The notes under the pieces were generated by a model that did no database searches, had not been told where the DNA came from, and saw only the letters and a list, made by a program, of their open reading frames with translations. Below, piece after piece: positions 16,691-27,874 of a stretch of 64,000 nucleotides of DNA. Within the stretch, counting starts at the first letter, position 1, and every line of letters begins with the position of its first letter. A program made the position numbers and the translations under genes. Source of the stretch: an uncultured Opitutia bacterium (GTDB taxonomy: Bacteria > Verrucomicrobiota > Verrucomicrobiia > Opitutales > Opitutaceae); NCBI GenBank assembly GCA_903840415.1, contig CAIMFY010000017.1:62001-126000 (forward strand), in the 5' to 3' direction.

Positions 16691-17080
16691 TCAACCTGAG
16701 ACAAGGATCATATTGGCGTAGGGCACCGTATCGCCCGTGCGAATGAGGCCCACCGCATCCGGCACGCGTCGCTTAAAATCCACATGCGGTTCTCGCGTTT
16801 GTTTCACTCCGTTCAAACCCGCCGCGAACCTCCGACGCACTGCGGCCGAGTTTCTCTCGCAAAACTCTGCGGCCATATAGACCTCAGCGACCACGAAATT
16901 TTTCCGCACCGCCGCCAAGACCTGAAGCACCGTCGGCACGCCGTCCACCAGCGACAAATCGATCGTTTCGATCGTGGGCCACGAGGGAAAGCCTCGATCG
17001 GCGATGATGATAGTGTTGGTGTGCCGCACTCGCGCCAGCAGCGACAGTAGGTGCGGATTCAAGATGCCGTGGACGAGCAT
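16691..17080 (-). CDS. RbsD/FucU-family sugar mutarotase
   Basis: A 129-residue protein matching the RbsD/FucU fold, which interconverts ring forms and anomers of ribose or fucose. Conserved elements are the catalytic-histidine region LARVRHTNTIIIADRGFP, IDLSLVDGVPTVLQVL, and the C-terminal IRTGDTVPYANMILVSG. RbsD (D-ribose pyranase) and FucU (L-fucose mutarotase) are both of this length, and I cannot distinguish them from sequence alone. It lies just upstream of the SDR, with which it may form a two-gene sugar operon. It is divergent from the HTH/MBL gene. Confidence 0.82.
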   Translation of the reverse strand: MLVHGILNPHLLSLLARVRHTNTIIIADRGFPSWPTIETIDLSLVDGVPTVLQVLAAVRKNFVVAEVYMAAEFCERNSAAVRRRFAAGLNGVKQTREPHVDFKRRVPDAVGLIRTGDTVPYANMILVSG

Positions 17081-17163
17081 GACAGTCGCGCACGCTAATG
17101 TCGGCGGACCTCGGAAATCCAGTTTTATCTCGGCGCCCCGGCCCCGCGCGCTATGCTGCCAGC

Positions 17164-17988
17164 ATGGCCCGCATCCCGCTGGAAGATAATTTCGACGACG
17201 TCATCAACAAGGCCCAGCGCGGTCTGAGAATCACCGACGCCGATCTTGCGCAGCGCGCGGAAGTGTCGGCCGAGGATCTCGCGGCGGTGAAGTCCGGCCA
17301 GCCGATCGATGCCGTGCTGCGCCGGGTCGCTCGCCATCTGCGGCTCTCGGCCACGGCGCTCGAAGCCCTGGCGCACAAGCGCTGGTATCCCCAACAGCCG
17401 ATTTTCCCGGCGGGTTTCGCGGCGTTTAACACGCCCTACGGTGACATCACGGTGAACAGCTATCTCATCTGGGATGCCCGCGCCCGCATTGCCGCCGCCT
17501 TCGACACCGGCGCGAACTGCGAGCCTATGCTCGATCTTTTGCGCGCCGAAAGACTTAAGCTCCAATATATTTTTCTCACCCACACCCACGAGGATCATGT
17601 CGCGGATTTGGCGCGGTTTGCCGCCGACACGAAGGCGGAGGTCTGGTCCCACCAATTGGAACCAGCGCCCATCGCGGACGCGAAGACGTTCTCCGAAAAT
17701 GCCCATTTTCACCTCGGTCCCATCGCGATTAAAACGCTGCTTACCTCCGGGCATTCGCCCGGCATGACAACTTATTACGTGACCGGCCTGAGCTGGCCGC
17801 TCGCGGTTGTCGGTGATGCCGTGTTTTCCAGTTCGATGGGCGGCAGCGCCACGCACTTCGCCGAGCAGTTCCAGAACAACCAGAAAAAAATCCTGACGCT
17901 GCCGCGCGACACCGTGCTGGCCTGTGGCCATGGCCCGCTCACGACGCTCGGACAGGAAAAGCAGCACAATCCTTTCTTTGCGCGCTGA
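17164..17988 (+). CDS. Metallo-beta-lactamase-fold hydrolase with N-terminal HTH domain
   Basis: A 274-residue protein. Residues about 10-70 look like a compact Xre-type helix-turn-helix (TDADLAQRAEVSAEDLAAVK, then a helix VLRRVARHLRLSATALEALA). Residues about 80-270 form a metallo-beta-lactamase domain with the metal motif H140-T-H142-E-D144-H145, GHSPGM, GDAVFS and the terminal GHGPLTT. MBL-fold hydrolases include glyoxalase II, RNases and persulfide dioxygenases; none fits clearly. The first domain raises the possibility that the enzyme binds DNA or acts as a ligand-linked regulator. The ATG at 17164 includes the whole HTH; a start at 17098 would add 22 low-complexity residues. Possible partners are the divergent rbsD-like/SDR genes. 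Confidence 0.8.
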   Translation: MARIPLEDNFDDVINKAQRGLRITDADLAQRAEVSAEDLAAVKSGQPIDAVLRRVARHLRLSATALEALAHKRWYPQQPIFPAGFAAFNTPYGDITVNSYLIWDARARIAAAFDTGANCEPMLDLLRAERLKLQYIFLTHTHEDHVADLARFAADTKAEVWSHQLEPAPIADAKTFSENAHFHLGPIAIKTLLTSGHSPGMTTYYVTGLSWPLAVVGDAVFSSSMGGSATHFAEQFQNNQKKILTLPRDTVLACGHGPLTTLGQEKQHNPFFAR

Positions 17989-18023
17989 AACTTTTCCAGC
18001 CGTCCGCGGTCGAAATTCCCGCC

Positions 18024-18944
18024 ATGCCCCTCCGCCGCCTTTTTCCCCGCGCGCTTGTGGTCGTCGCCTCCGCCGCCGCTGCGTTGCTCTCGTTAGGTCA
18101 AGCGCAAGTCGTCTCGACTGGTCGCGCCTATTTCTACACCGAGCCCGGTTTTCAGGGAGACGTCTTCGTCGTCAATGGCGGCAGCCAAATTGAGAATCTC
18201 GCTTTCATTCGGGATTCGCGGGGCCTGCCGTTCAACGACCGCATTCGCTCCGTGCAACTTGAGGGTCCCGTCCGCGTGCTCCTGTTCGAGCACGCCGATT
18301 TCGGTGGTGTGAGCATGTGGCTCAACGGCGACGTTCCTGATCTCGGCGGGTTTGCGATCGGTTTTACCTCGGCCAGCTCATGGGATCGAAATATTTCTGC
18401 GATCCAGGTGCAGCAGGTAGCGCCTGGCGTGGTCGTCTTCGCCCGTTGGGATCGTCGCGACGCCGACCGTGTCGTGCGCGCCGGTTACCGCGATCTCCTC
18501 GGCCGCGAACCGGATGGCCCCGGTCTGCGCCTTTATGTGAGCCGGCTCGTCGAAGCCGGATGGAGCGAGGAGCAGTTTCGCGAGGCACTGCGCCGCAGCG
18601 ATGAATTCAAGCACCGCGATCTCGATGCCATCATCCGCCGCGCCTTCCGCGACATTCTCGGCCGCGATCCCGACGCTTCTGGCCGCGCGACCTACCAACG
18701 CAGTCTCAGCCGGGGCATGACTGAAAACGAGATGCGCGACGATCTTCGCCGCAGCCGCGAGGGCGCGGAGAAGCAAACCACGCTCGCCATCACGCGAGCC
18801 TATCGCGAAATCCTCCGCCGCGATCCGGACCCGGCGGGATTGAAAAGCTACACGGAACTCATGCTGCACAAAGGCTGGACCGAGGCGAATATCCGCGACG
18901 ACCTGCGCCGAAGCGAAGAGTTTCGCAAGCTGCACAAGGGTTGA
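18024..18944 (+). CDS. Exported protein with beta/gamma-crystallin-like domain and DUF4214-like repeats
   Basis: A 306-residue secreted protein. A signal peptide (MPLRRLFPRALVVVASAAAA, cleaved near AQA at about 26-28) is followed by two Greek-key-like motifs (AYFYTEPGFQGDVFVV and VLLFEHADFGGVSMWL) at about residues 33-132. Each is followed by a polar D/N-rich turn (FNDRIRS, WDRNIS) like the calcium-site loops of microbial beta/gamma-crystallins. Residues about 145-306 are three repeats of roughly 50 residues with the pattern YRDLLGREPDGPGLRLY...GWSEEQFREALRRSDEF, which fits DUF4214. DUF4214 occurs mostly in large secreted or S-layer-type proteins and is thought to bind surfaces or calcium. 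No function is established. The gene follows the MBL gene by 35 bases, so it may share its transcript. Confidence 0.75.
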   Translation: MPLRRLFPRALVVVASAAAALLSLGQAQVVSTGRAYFYTEPGFQGDVFVVNGGSQIENLAFIRDSRGLPFNDRIRSVQLEGPVRVLLFEHADFGGVSMWLNGDVPDLGGFAIGFTSASSWDRNISAIQVQQVAPGVVVFARWDRRDADRVVRAGYRDLLGREPDGPGLRLYVSRLVEAGWSEEQFREALRRSDEFKHRDLDAIIRRAFRDILGRDPDASGRATYQRSLSRGMTENEMRDDLRRSREGAEKQTTLAITRAYREILRRDPDPAGLKSYTELMLHKGWTEANIRDDLRRSEEFRKLHKG

Positions 18945-19017
18945 GCGGGAGTCTTCTCCGGCACGTCGCCAAACCGCGTCGTTGCAGAGCGCAGCGCTCG
19001 CGCAGTCAACCGTGGTC

Positions 19018-20739
19018 CTACTCTGATTTCCGCCAGTCGATCAATCCGAGTTGCATCAGCTTCCGGCCGTTGAAGTGATTCCACTTCAGCTCCACCGCGA
19101 GATCGATCGGTGTGCCGGCCGGGGGCAGTCGATGGGCAAGTTTCCAAGCCACTCCGTGCAGCCGCCGGCCGAGACCATCGTCGAGGCTGAAACGAAAGTG
19201 CTGCTCCTTGAACACTTCCAGCCGCCCCGCCAGCACGACTCCGCGCACGCCAAACACCGGCTCGGGGTTGCCCTGGCCGAATGGATGCAGCGTTTCCAAT
19301 TCCTCCATCAGCCGCTCGTTGAGCTGCTCGGGCGTAAGCCAAGCGGCGATGTCGAGCCGTGCCTCCGCGACATCGCTGCCTGAGGCCGCGCGCACGGCCT
19401 CGGCGAACCGGGCGCGAAAATCTTCGACGTGAATCTTGGGCAAAGCGATTCCGACCGCCATCGGATGGCCGCCCCAACTCGAAAGATTTTCGCAACACGT
19501 GCCGAGCACCTCGACGAGATTCAATCCGTCCACACTGCGACCGGAGCCCTTCGCCATGGCGCCCTCGTTGCCGAGGACGACGCAAGGGCGGTTGTATTTC
19601 CGCGTCACCCGGCCCGCGACGATCCCGACGACCCCGGGATGCCAGTCTTCGTGAAACAGCACGATTCCCGGCAGCGCCGAGAACTGCGTCTCGACCATTT
19701 TTTCCGCCTGCTCGGTGATGCCCCGCTCGATGTCCTGCCGCTCGCGGTTGAACGTATCGAGCTGCCGCGCGGTCTCGGCGCAAAATTGTTCGTCGTCGCT
19801 AATTAGCAATTCGACCGACAGCGCAGCGTCGGCCAACCGGCCGCTGGCGTTGATCCGCGGCCCGAGGCGGAACGAAATATCGGTGGGCGTGATGCCCTGC
19901 GACGGCTTCACGCCGGCGACCTCCATCAGTGCGCGCAAGCCGGGCCGGTGGGTCGTCTCCAGAATCCGCAATCCATGCCGCGAGAGAATGCGATTCTCCC
20001 CCAGCAGTGGCACCAGATCGGCGATGGTGCCGAGCGCGACCAGATCGAGATGGTCGCGCAATTTGATGCGAAACGCGACCGGATGATTTTCCGCGCGCAG
20101 TTGCTTCAGCAAGCCGTGGCACAATTTGAACACGAGCCCGACCGTGCAGAGGTGGCGCCAAGCGGCATCGCCATTCGACGCGTCGGCTTCGACGTGCGGA
20201 TTGATCAGGATGCCGCCGGTCAGCGGTTGCTCCTTGGAGCGATGGTGATCCACGACGATCACGTCGATGCCCTGACCTCGCAGGTAGGCGGCTTCGGCAT
20301 GCGAATTCGTGCCGCAATCGAGCGCGATGAAGAGCCGCGGCTTCCCGCCCTCAAGCGCCCGATCGATCGCGCTGCGGGACAAACCGTAGCCGTCTTCAGA
20401 GCGGCGCGGCACCACGAAGCGCGGATTGAGCCCGAAGCGCCGCAGCATCATCACCAGCAGTGCTGTGCTGCTCACGCCGTCGACGTCGTAGTCGCCGAGG
20501 ATGACGATATCGTCACGCGCGATGATGGCCGTGCGCAACCGGGTGGCGGCGGCCTCGAGATTTTTCAATAAAAACGGGTCGCGCAACGCGGCGAGCGCCG
20601 GTTGCAAAAATTCGGTCGCGGTCGGTGCGTCGGTGAGTCCGGCTCGCAAGAGTAACTCCGCGAGCACCCGGCTCACGCCGGCGTGCTTGCTCAGCGTCTC
20701 AACCTCGGCGGCCGGCCGCGGCGTGTGGATCCAGTGCAT
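19018..20739 (-). CDS. recJ: Single-stranded-DNA-specific exonuclease RecJ
   Basis: A 573-residue DHH-family exonuclease that degrades ssDNA 5'-3' in recombination and mismatch repair. It has the nuclease motifs VILGDYDVDGVSSTALL (D-Y-D), VVDHHRSKEQ (DHH), and the DHHA1-type GSGRSVDGLNLVEVL with SSWGGHPMAVG. A C-terminal OB-fold domain (RGVVLAGRLEVFKEQHFRFSL) completes the core. Length is normal. It lies downstream of secDF on the same strand, separated by 112 bases holding a palindromic repeat. Co-transcription is possible. Confidence 0.95.
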   Translation of the reverse strand: MHWIHTPRPAAEVETLSKHAGVSRVLAELLLRAGLTDAPTATEFLQPALAALRDPFLLKNLEAAATRLRTAIIARDDIVILGDYDVDGVSSTALLVMMLRRFGLNPRFVVPRRSEDGYGLSRSAIDRALEGGKPRLFIALDCGTNSHAEAAYLRGQGIDVIVVDHHRSKEQPLTGGILINPHVEADASNGDAAWRHLCTVGLVFKLCHGLLKQLRAENHPVAFRIKLRDHLDLVALGTIADLVPLLGENRILSRHGLRILETTHRPGLRALMEVAGVKPSQGITPTDISFRLGPRINASGRLADAALSVELLISDDEQFCAETARQLDTFNRERQDIERGITEQAEKMVETQFSALPGIVLFHEDWHPGVVGIVAGRVTRKYNRPCVVLGNEGAMAKGSGRSVDGLNLVEVLGTCCENLSSWGGHPMAVGIALPKIHVEDFRARFAEAVRAASGSDVAEARLDIAAWLTPEQLNERLMEELETLHPFGQGNPEPVFGVRGVVLAGRLEVFKEQHFRFSLDDGLGRRLHGVAWKLAHRLPPAGTPIDLAVELKWNHFNGRKLMQLGLIDWRKSE

Positions 20740-20763
20740 GGAATAAGATCGGGCGTCTCACCT

Positions 20764-20844
20764 TGTCATTGTGAGGGAGGCGAAGCCGACCGCGGCAATC
20801 CAGCGAGCTGGATTGCTTCGTCGCTTATGCTCCTCGCAATGACA
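20764..20844. repeat. Palindromic REP-like repeat between secDF and recJ
   Basis: An imperfect inverted repeat of about 81 bases. The left arm starts TGTCATTGTGAGGGAG, the centre is the perfect GCAATCCAG-CGAG-CTGGATTGC hairpin (9-bp stem, 4-base loop), and the right arm ends CTCCTCGCAATGACA. Mismatches concentrate in the middle of each arm (positions 20779-20795 against 20814-20829). It has the look of widespread bacterial short interspersed palindromes with a CATTGCGAGGAGC-type terminus. It could attenuate secDF-recJ readthrough or stabilise the upstream mRNA. Confidence 0.8.
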
Positions 20845-20851
20845 TGGAGGA

Positions 20852-23407
<2,556 letters not shown>

Positions 23408-23486
23408 GGGTCTATTGGTTTATTGTTAAAAAAATCGGACAGCGCACGCGCAGCGCCTCACGCCACGGTCGAACACCGACACGGCA

Positions 23487-23858
23487 TTATTTCTTGGCGT
23501 CTTTCGCGGCGGCGATGGCCTGCGACTTCACAACAGTCTGCACGAAACCCTTGCCGATCTCGACCTTGGTGTTGTCGGCGATGCGGACCACAAAGCGATC
23601 GTCTTTCACGTTGGTGATTGTGCCGAAGATGCCGCCGGTCGTGACGATTTCATCACCCGACTGCAGGGCAGTGAGCATCTTCTCATGCTCCTTCTGCTTC
23701 TTGCGCTGGGGAGCGATAAACAGGAAATAAAAACCCGCCATCAGCAGGATCGCCGGGAGCATACCCGTGATCATTTGCACCGGTCCACTGGATTGCGCCG
23801 GAGCGGGGGCTTGGGCAAGAAACGAGGCGGCATCGATCAGTGAGGACATTTTCGGCAT
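23487..23858 (-). CDS. yajC: Preprotein translocase subunit YajC
   Basis: About 123 residues with a short alanine/proline-rich lead, one membrane helix (residues about 32-48, MLPAILLMAGFYFLFIAP) and the cytoplasmic YajC domain QRKKQKEHEKMLTALQSGDEIVTTGG. YajC joins SecDF in the holotranslocon. Two ATGs are possible: 23858 (MPKMSS...) and 23849 (MSS...); neither has a clear ribosome binding site, and a longer start at 23894 is unlikely. The gene is followed by secDF after about 79 bases. Confidence 0.88.
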   Translation of the reverse strand: MPKMSSLIDAASFLAQAPAPAQSSGPVQMITGMLPAILLMAGFYFLFIAPQRKKQKEHEKMLTALQSGDEIVTTGGIFGTITNVKDDRFVVRIADNTKVEIGKGFVQTVVKSQAIAAAKDAKK

Positions 23859-23950
23859 TGCGTGTTGAGGGATTTGGAAAAAGAAAACGCGCATCTAACT
23901 GATTCGTCGCCCGCAAAAGCAAGCCATAAGTCCCCTCCTCCCGCACCGCG

Positions 23951-25894
23951 TTGAAAACCAAACCCTCCGCCGCCTGGTCGGCCGCCAAGTCCGAAGAGCA
24001 TTACGGCTTCAAACGCTGGGGCTCCGGGCACCTCTCGGTCGATGACGAGGGATTCGTCGTCGTCCAGCCGCTGACCGACGGCCGCGGTATCAGAGTGCTC
24101 GATGTCGTCAACGAGGCCCTCGGCATGAGCCTCAAGGCGCCGATGGTCATTCGGTTTCAGGATTTGCTCCGCCATCGCGTGGTCCAGCTGAACCAAGTTT
24201 TCCTTCAGGCCATCAAGGAGGAAGGCTACAAGGGTGACTACCGCGGCGTTTTCCCAATCAAGGTCAACCAACTCCGTGAGGTCGTCGATGAAATCGTCGC
24301 GGCCGGCAAAGAGTTCAACTTCGGGCTTGAAGCCGGCTCCAAACCCGAGCTGATGATCGCCCTCGCGATGCACGAGGGCGCGCAGCGGCTCATCATCTGC
24401 AACGGTTACAAGGATCAAGATTACATCCGGCTCGCGCTCCTCGGTCGCAAGCTCGGCAAGAAAATCATCATCGTCGTCGAACAGCTCTCCGAACTCGACG
24501 ACATCATTCGCCTTTCCGCCGAAACGGGTGTGAAGCCGATGATCGGTTTTCGGGCGAAGCTCCAAACGCGCGGCGAGGGTCGCTGGGCGACGTCGACCGG
24601 CGACAATGCCAAGTTCGGCCTCAACACCGCGGAAATCCTCTTCGCCTGCGAAAAGCTCAAGGTTGCGAAGCTCACCTCAGCGCTGCGCCTCGTGCATTTC
24701 CACATCGGCTCGCAGGTGCCCAACATCCTCACGATCAAAAACGCCGTCGTCGAAGCCACGCGCTTCTACTGCCAGCTCGCGAAGATGGGTTTCCCGATGG
24801 GCTACCTCGATGTCGGCGGCGGCCTCGGCATCGATTACGACGGCTCGCGCACGAACTTCGAGAGCTCGATGAACTACTCGATGGAGGAATACGCCCGCGA
24901 CGTCGTCTTCAACATTCGCGAAATCTGCACCTCCTCAGGCGTGACCGTCCCCGATATCGTCAGCGAATCCGGCCGCGCCGTCGTCGCCCAGCACTCGATG
25001 CTCGTCGTCGAGGTGTTCGAGCGGATCAACAAGCGCGAATCGCTCGGCCAACAGCACGAGCCTAAAATCAAGCACAAGGTCGTCACCGACCTCGAGGTGA
25101 TGTTGAAAAACAAGACCAAGCTCGGCCTGCTCGAACGATTTCACGACGCCGTGCAAAAAAAGGAGGAGGCATTTTCACTCTTCAACCTCGGCTACCTCGA
25201 CCTCGAAAACCGCGCCGCCGCCGAGTCGCTCTTCTGGCAAATCTGCGAGCAGATCGCGAAGGAAGGGAAAAAAGTCGGCTACCAGCCCGAGGAACTCCAC
25301 GACCTCGACAAGCTTTTGGCCGACCAATACGTCTGCAATTTCTCCGTCTTCCAGTCGCTGCTCGATCACTGGGGCCTCGATCAACTGTTCCCCATTGCGC
25401 CGCTGCACCGCCTCCTCGAAAAACCCACCGTCAACGCCACACTCGTCGACATCACCTGTGATTCCGACGGCAAGATCGACCGCTTCATCGACCTGCAGGA
25501 TGTGCGCGACTACATCACGCTGCACCCGCTCAACGGGAAACCCTACTACCTCGGCATTTTTCTCACCGGCGCCTACCAAGACATCATGGGCGACCTCCAC
25601 AATCTCTTCGGCCGCGTGAACGAGGTCCACGTCTTCCTCGAGGATGACGAGCCCAACGGCTTCTACATCGAGGAAGCGCTCAGCGGCAGTCGCATCGCCG
25701 ACGTGATCGAAGGCGTGCAATACCAACAGGAAGATCTCTGCCGGAAAATGAAGGTGCAGATCGACGCCGCCACGAAGAAGGACATGGTGAAGCCGCGCGA
25801 AGGGGTCCGCCTCCTCGAACTCTACGAGAGCCAGATGCTCAACAAAACCTACCTGAACATCGAAGCAAAGGGCGGACGGAAGAAAAAGGCGTGA
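23951..25894 (+). CDS. speA: Biosynthetic arginine decarboxylase
   Basis: A 647-residue PLP-dependent decarboxylase of the SpeA family, which makes agmatine for polyamine synthesis. It contains YRGVFPIKVNQLREVVDEI (PLP lysine in VFPIKVNQ), the acidic LEAGSKPEL, HFHIGSQVPN with the PLP-site glycines, DVGGGLGIDY, and a SESGRAVVAQHS segment. Length is normal. The start is a TTG (MKTKPSAAWSAAKSEEHYG) at 23951: no ATG or GTG lies in frame upstream or before the conserved SEEHYGFKRWGSG segment. It is divergent from yajC (92 bases apart) and convergent with rlmN. Confidence 0.92.
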   Translation: MKTKPSAAWSAAKSEEHYGFKRWGSGHLSVDDEGFVVVQPLTDGRGIRVLDVVNEALGMSLKAPMVIRFQDLLRHRVVQLNQVFLQAIKEEGYKGDYRGVFPIKVNQLREVVDEIVAAGKEFNFGLEAGSKPELMIALAMHEGAQRLIICNGYKDQDYIRLALLGRKLGKKIIIVVEQLSELDDIIRLSAETGVKPMIGFRAKLQTRGEGRWATSTGDNAKFGLNTAEILFACEKLKVAKLTSALRLVHFHIGSQVPNILTIKNAVVEATRFYCQLAKMGFPMGYLDVGGGLGIDYDGSRTNFESSMNYSMEEYARDVVFNIREICTSSGVTVPDIVSESGRAVVAQHSMLVVEVFERINKRESLGQQHEPKIKHKVVTDLEVMLKNKTKLGLLERFHDAVQKKEEAFSLFNLGYLDLENRAAAESLFWQICEQIAKEGKKVGYQPEELHDLDKLLADQYVCNFSVFQSLLDHWGLDQLFPIAPLHRLLEKPTVNATLVDITCDSDGKIDRFIDLQDVRDYITLHPLNGKPYYLGIFLTGAYQDIMGDLHNLFGRVNEVHVFLEDDEPNGFYIEEALSGSRIADVIEGVQYQQEDLCRKMKVQIDAATKKDMVKPREGVRLLELYESQMLNKTYLNIEAKGGRKKKA

Positions 25895-25916
25895 GAACAA
25901 CACTCATGGGGCGCGA

Positions 25917-27029
25917 TTAGTGCGCACCGGCCGACTGTGCGATTGGGTCAGTAGGACGTCTCCGCAGTTGTCCGCACGCCGCGTCGATATCCGGGCCGCG
26001 GGAGCGGCGGAAATGCGCGACGACTCCGCGCGCGCGCAGTTCGGCGACGAACGTCTCGGCCGTCTCATCCGACGTCGGCTCGTAGGTAACGCCGCGGAGG
26101 CTTAAGCCGGTGGGATTATAGCGCAGCAAGTTGACGTGCATGCGGCGTGCGCCGAGGACGGTAGCGAGCATGCGCGCGTGCTCCACGGAATCGTTCACGC
26201 TCTTGAGTAGACAGTATTGGATCGTCACGGGCCGCCCGCGTTTGGCCTGAAATCGATCGGCGGCGGCGAGGATTTCCGCGATGGCGAAGCGTTTTCCTAC
26301 CGGAAGGAGTTGCTCCCGTGTCGCGTCGTCGGGCGCGTGGAGCGAGATAGCGAGGTTCACGTTCAGCCCGGCGGCGGCGAGCGCGTCGATGCCCGGCACG
26401 ATGCCGACCGTCGAGACCGTCACCTGCCGCCAGCCGAGCGCACCGAGCGAGTTGCCGGCGACGCGGCGCACGGCTTCGATCACGTTGTCAAGGTTGAGGA
26501 GCGGCTCGCCCATGCCCATGAACACGACCGTTTGCAGCCGGCGGTCCGCGGCACGCGCCTCGCGGCGGAGCGCGAGAAACTGAGCCACGATTTCGCCAGC
26601 GGTGAGGTTGCGTTCGAAGCCGGTCTTCGTCGTCGCGCAAAAATCGCAGCCCATCGCGCAGCCGACCTGCGAGGAGAGGCAGCCCGCCGCGCGGTCCGCG
26701 CGAAAATCCGGCATAAGCACCGACTCGACTGTGCGCCCGTCGCCGAGCCGCAGGAGAAGTTTCGTCGTGCCATCCACTGCGATCTGCCGCACCGCGAGCG
26801 TCTCGGCGGGGACAAACTCGGTGCGGAGCCGCGTAAGCAGATCAGCCGGGAGCGCAAAACCAGGACGCGCGGTAGCGGAGGCACACAGTATCGACTCAAG
26901 TTCAGACAGTTCGCCACCGCTCGCATAATAATTGCGCAGCACGCGCGCCGCGTGCGACGGCTTCGCGCCCCAGGCAGCGAATTGCTGCTGCAGTTCGGGC
27001 AAGCTGAAATCGGCGAGGGCACGCGGCAT
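25917..27029 (-). CDS. rlmN: 23S rRNA (adenine2503-C2)-methyltransferase RlmN
   Basis: A 370-residue radical-SAM methyltransferase for A2503 of 23S rRNA (and A37 in some tRNAs). It has the iron-sulfur motif CAMGCDFC with the following TTKTGFERNLTAGEI, the QTVVFMGMGEPLLN segment and the terminal cysteine in DAACGQLRR (near residue 353) used in catalysis. I set the start at 27029 (MPRALADFSLPELQQQF), where the family's usual N-terminus begins; the open frame continues to 27170 but with non-homologous residues. It is divergent from lexA and convergent with speA (22 bases apart). Confidence 0.95.
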   Translation of the reverse strand: MPRALADFSLPELQQQFAAWGAKPSHAARVLRNYYASGGELSELESILCASATARPGFALPADLLTRLRTEFVPAETLAVRQIAVDGTTKLLLRLGDGRTVESVLMPDFRADRAAGCLSSQVGCAMGCDFCATTKTGFERNLTAGEIVAQFLALRREARAADRRLQTVVFMGMGEPLLNLDNVIEAVRRVAGNSLGALGWRQVTVSTVGIVPGIDALAAAGLNVNLAISLHAPDDATREQLLPVGKRFAIAEILAAADRFQAKRGRPVTIQYCLLKSVNDSVEHARMLATVLGARRMHVNLLRYNPTGLSLRGVTYEPTSDETAETFVAELRARGVVAHFRRSRGPDIDAACGQLRRRPTDPIAQSAGAH

Positions 27030-27171
27030 ACCGCGCAGCCACGCAGGGAAAGCGCCCGATGCCAAGCGCGAGCGTGGTCCGAAACGTGGTGAGTTTCGAT
27101 GCGCACCTGAAAAGATTTTACCTTTGGAAAACAGTCGGGTCGCAGAACGAGATTGCATTTCGGCCCGCACC

Positions 27172-27185
27172 TGTTCACTTGCACA
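27172..27185 (+). promoter_or_regulatory. Candidate LexA operator (autoregulation)
   Basis: TGTTCACTTGCACA lies 2 bases before the lexA start. It matches TGTTC-N4-GAACA, which I recall as the LexA motif reported for Verrucomicrobia, at 9 of the 10 fixed bases (GCACA in place of GAACA). Sitting at the start codon it would block lexA transcription or initiation. Inference: the gene is self-repressed. Confidence 0.55.
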
Positions 27186-27187
27186 CT

Positions 27188-27811
27188 ATGGCCTACAATC
27201 CTTCCCTGACCACCCGCCAGCAGCAGGTGCTCGATTTCATCCATGCTCACCAACGCGATCAAGGCATGTCGCCGTCGCTGCGCGAGATTCAGGCGCATTT
27301 CGGTTTCGCCAGCCCTTTCGCCGTCCAGCGCCACGTCGATGCGCTCACTGCAAAAGGCGCGCTCCAGCGCCTCGCCGGCAAGGCCCGCGGCCTCCTTCAC
27401 CCCGCCCACCATCCGGGCAGCGCGCTCGTCAGTGTCCCACTCTACGGCGTGATTCCCGCCGGTCTGCCGTCCGATAACGAGCAACAGGCCGACGGTCACA
27501 TCTCGATCGATGCGACCTCGCTCGGCGTCAGCGCCAACACCAAACTCTTCGCTCTCCGCGTTCGTGGCGATTCCATGATCGGGGCCAACATCGTCGAAGA
27601 CGACGTCGTCTTCCTCACCCCACGCGAGCCGCGCTCGCGCGACATCGTCGCCGCTCTGATCGACGGCGAATCGACACTCAAGCGTTTCCTCCTCCAACGC
27701 GGCCACGCGTTCCTCCGCGCCGAAAACCCCCGCTACCCCAATCTTCTCCCGACCACCGAGTTGACGATTCAGGGCGTGATGGTCGGCCTGCTGCGCACCG
27801 GCGCGTGCTAA
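27188..27811 (+). CDS. lexA: LexA SOS-response repressor
   Basis: A 207-residue LexA, normal length. Residues about 1-65 are the winged HTH (LTTRQQQVLDFIHAH, then SPSLREIQAHFGF and VQRHVDALTAKGAL). The self-cleavage site is A91-G92, the catalytic serine S129 in RGDSM and the lysine K165 in STLKRFLL; all are present, so RecA-triggered autocleavage is expected. The start at 27188 begins MAYNPSLTTRQQ, the family N-terminus. It is a single gene, divergent from rlmN; the candidate operator overlaps its leader. Part of an SOS regulon that could include DNA repair genes elsewhere. Confidence 0.93.
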   Translation: MAYNPSLTTRQQQVLDFIHAHQRDQGMSPSLREIQAHFGFASPFAVQRHVDALTAKGALQRLAGKARGLLHPAHHPGSALVSVPLYGVIPAGLPSDNEQQADGHISIDATSLGVSANTKLFALRVRGDSMIGANIVEDDVVFLTPREPRSRDIVAALIDGESTLKRFLLQRGHAFLRAENPRYPNLLPTTELTIQGVMVGLLRTGAC

Positions 27812-27874
27812 TTTTCCTACCCATCGCCTGTTCCTTCGGTGATCAAAAAACTCTCTGCGCTCTCCCCACTAGTC

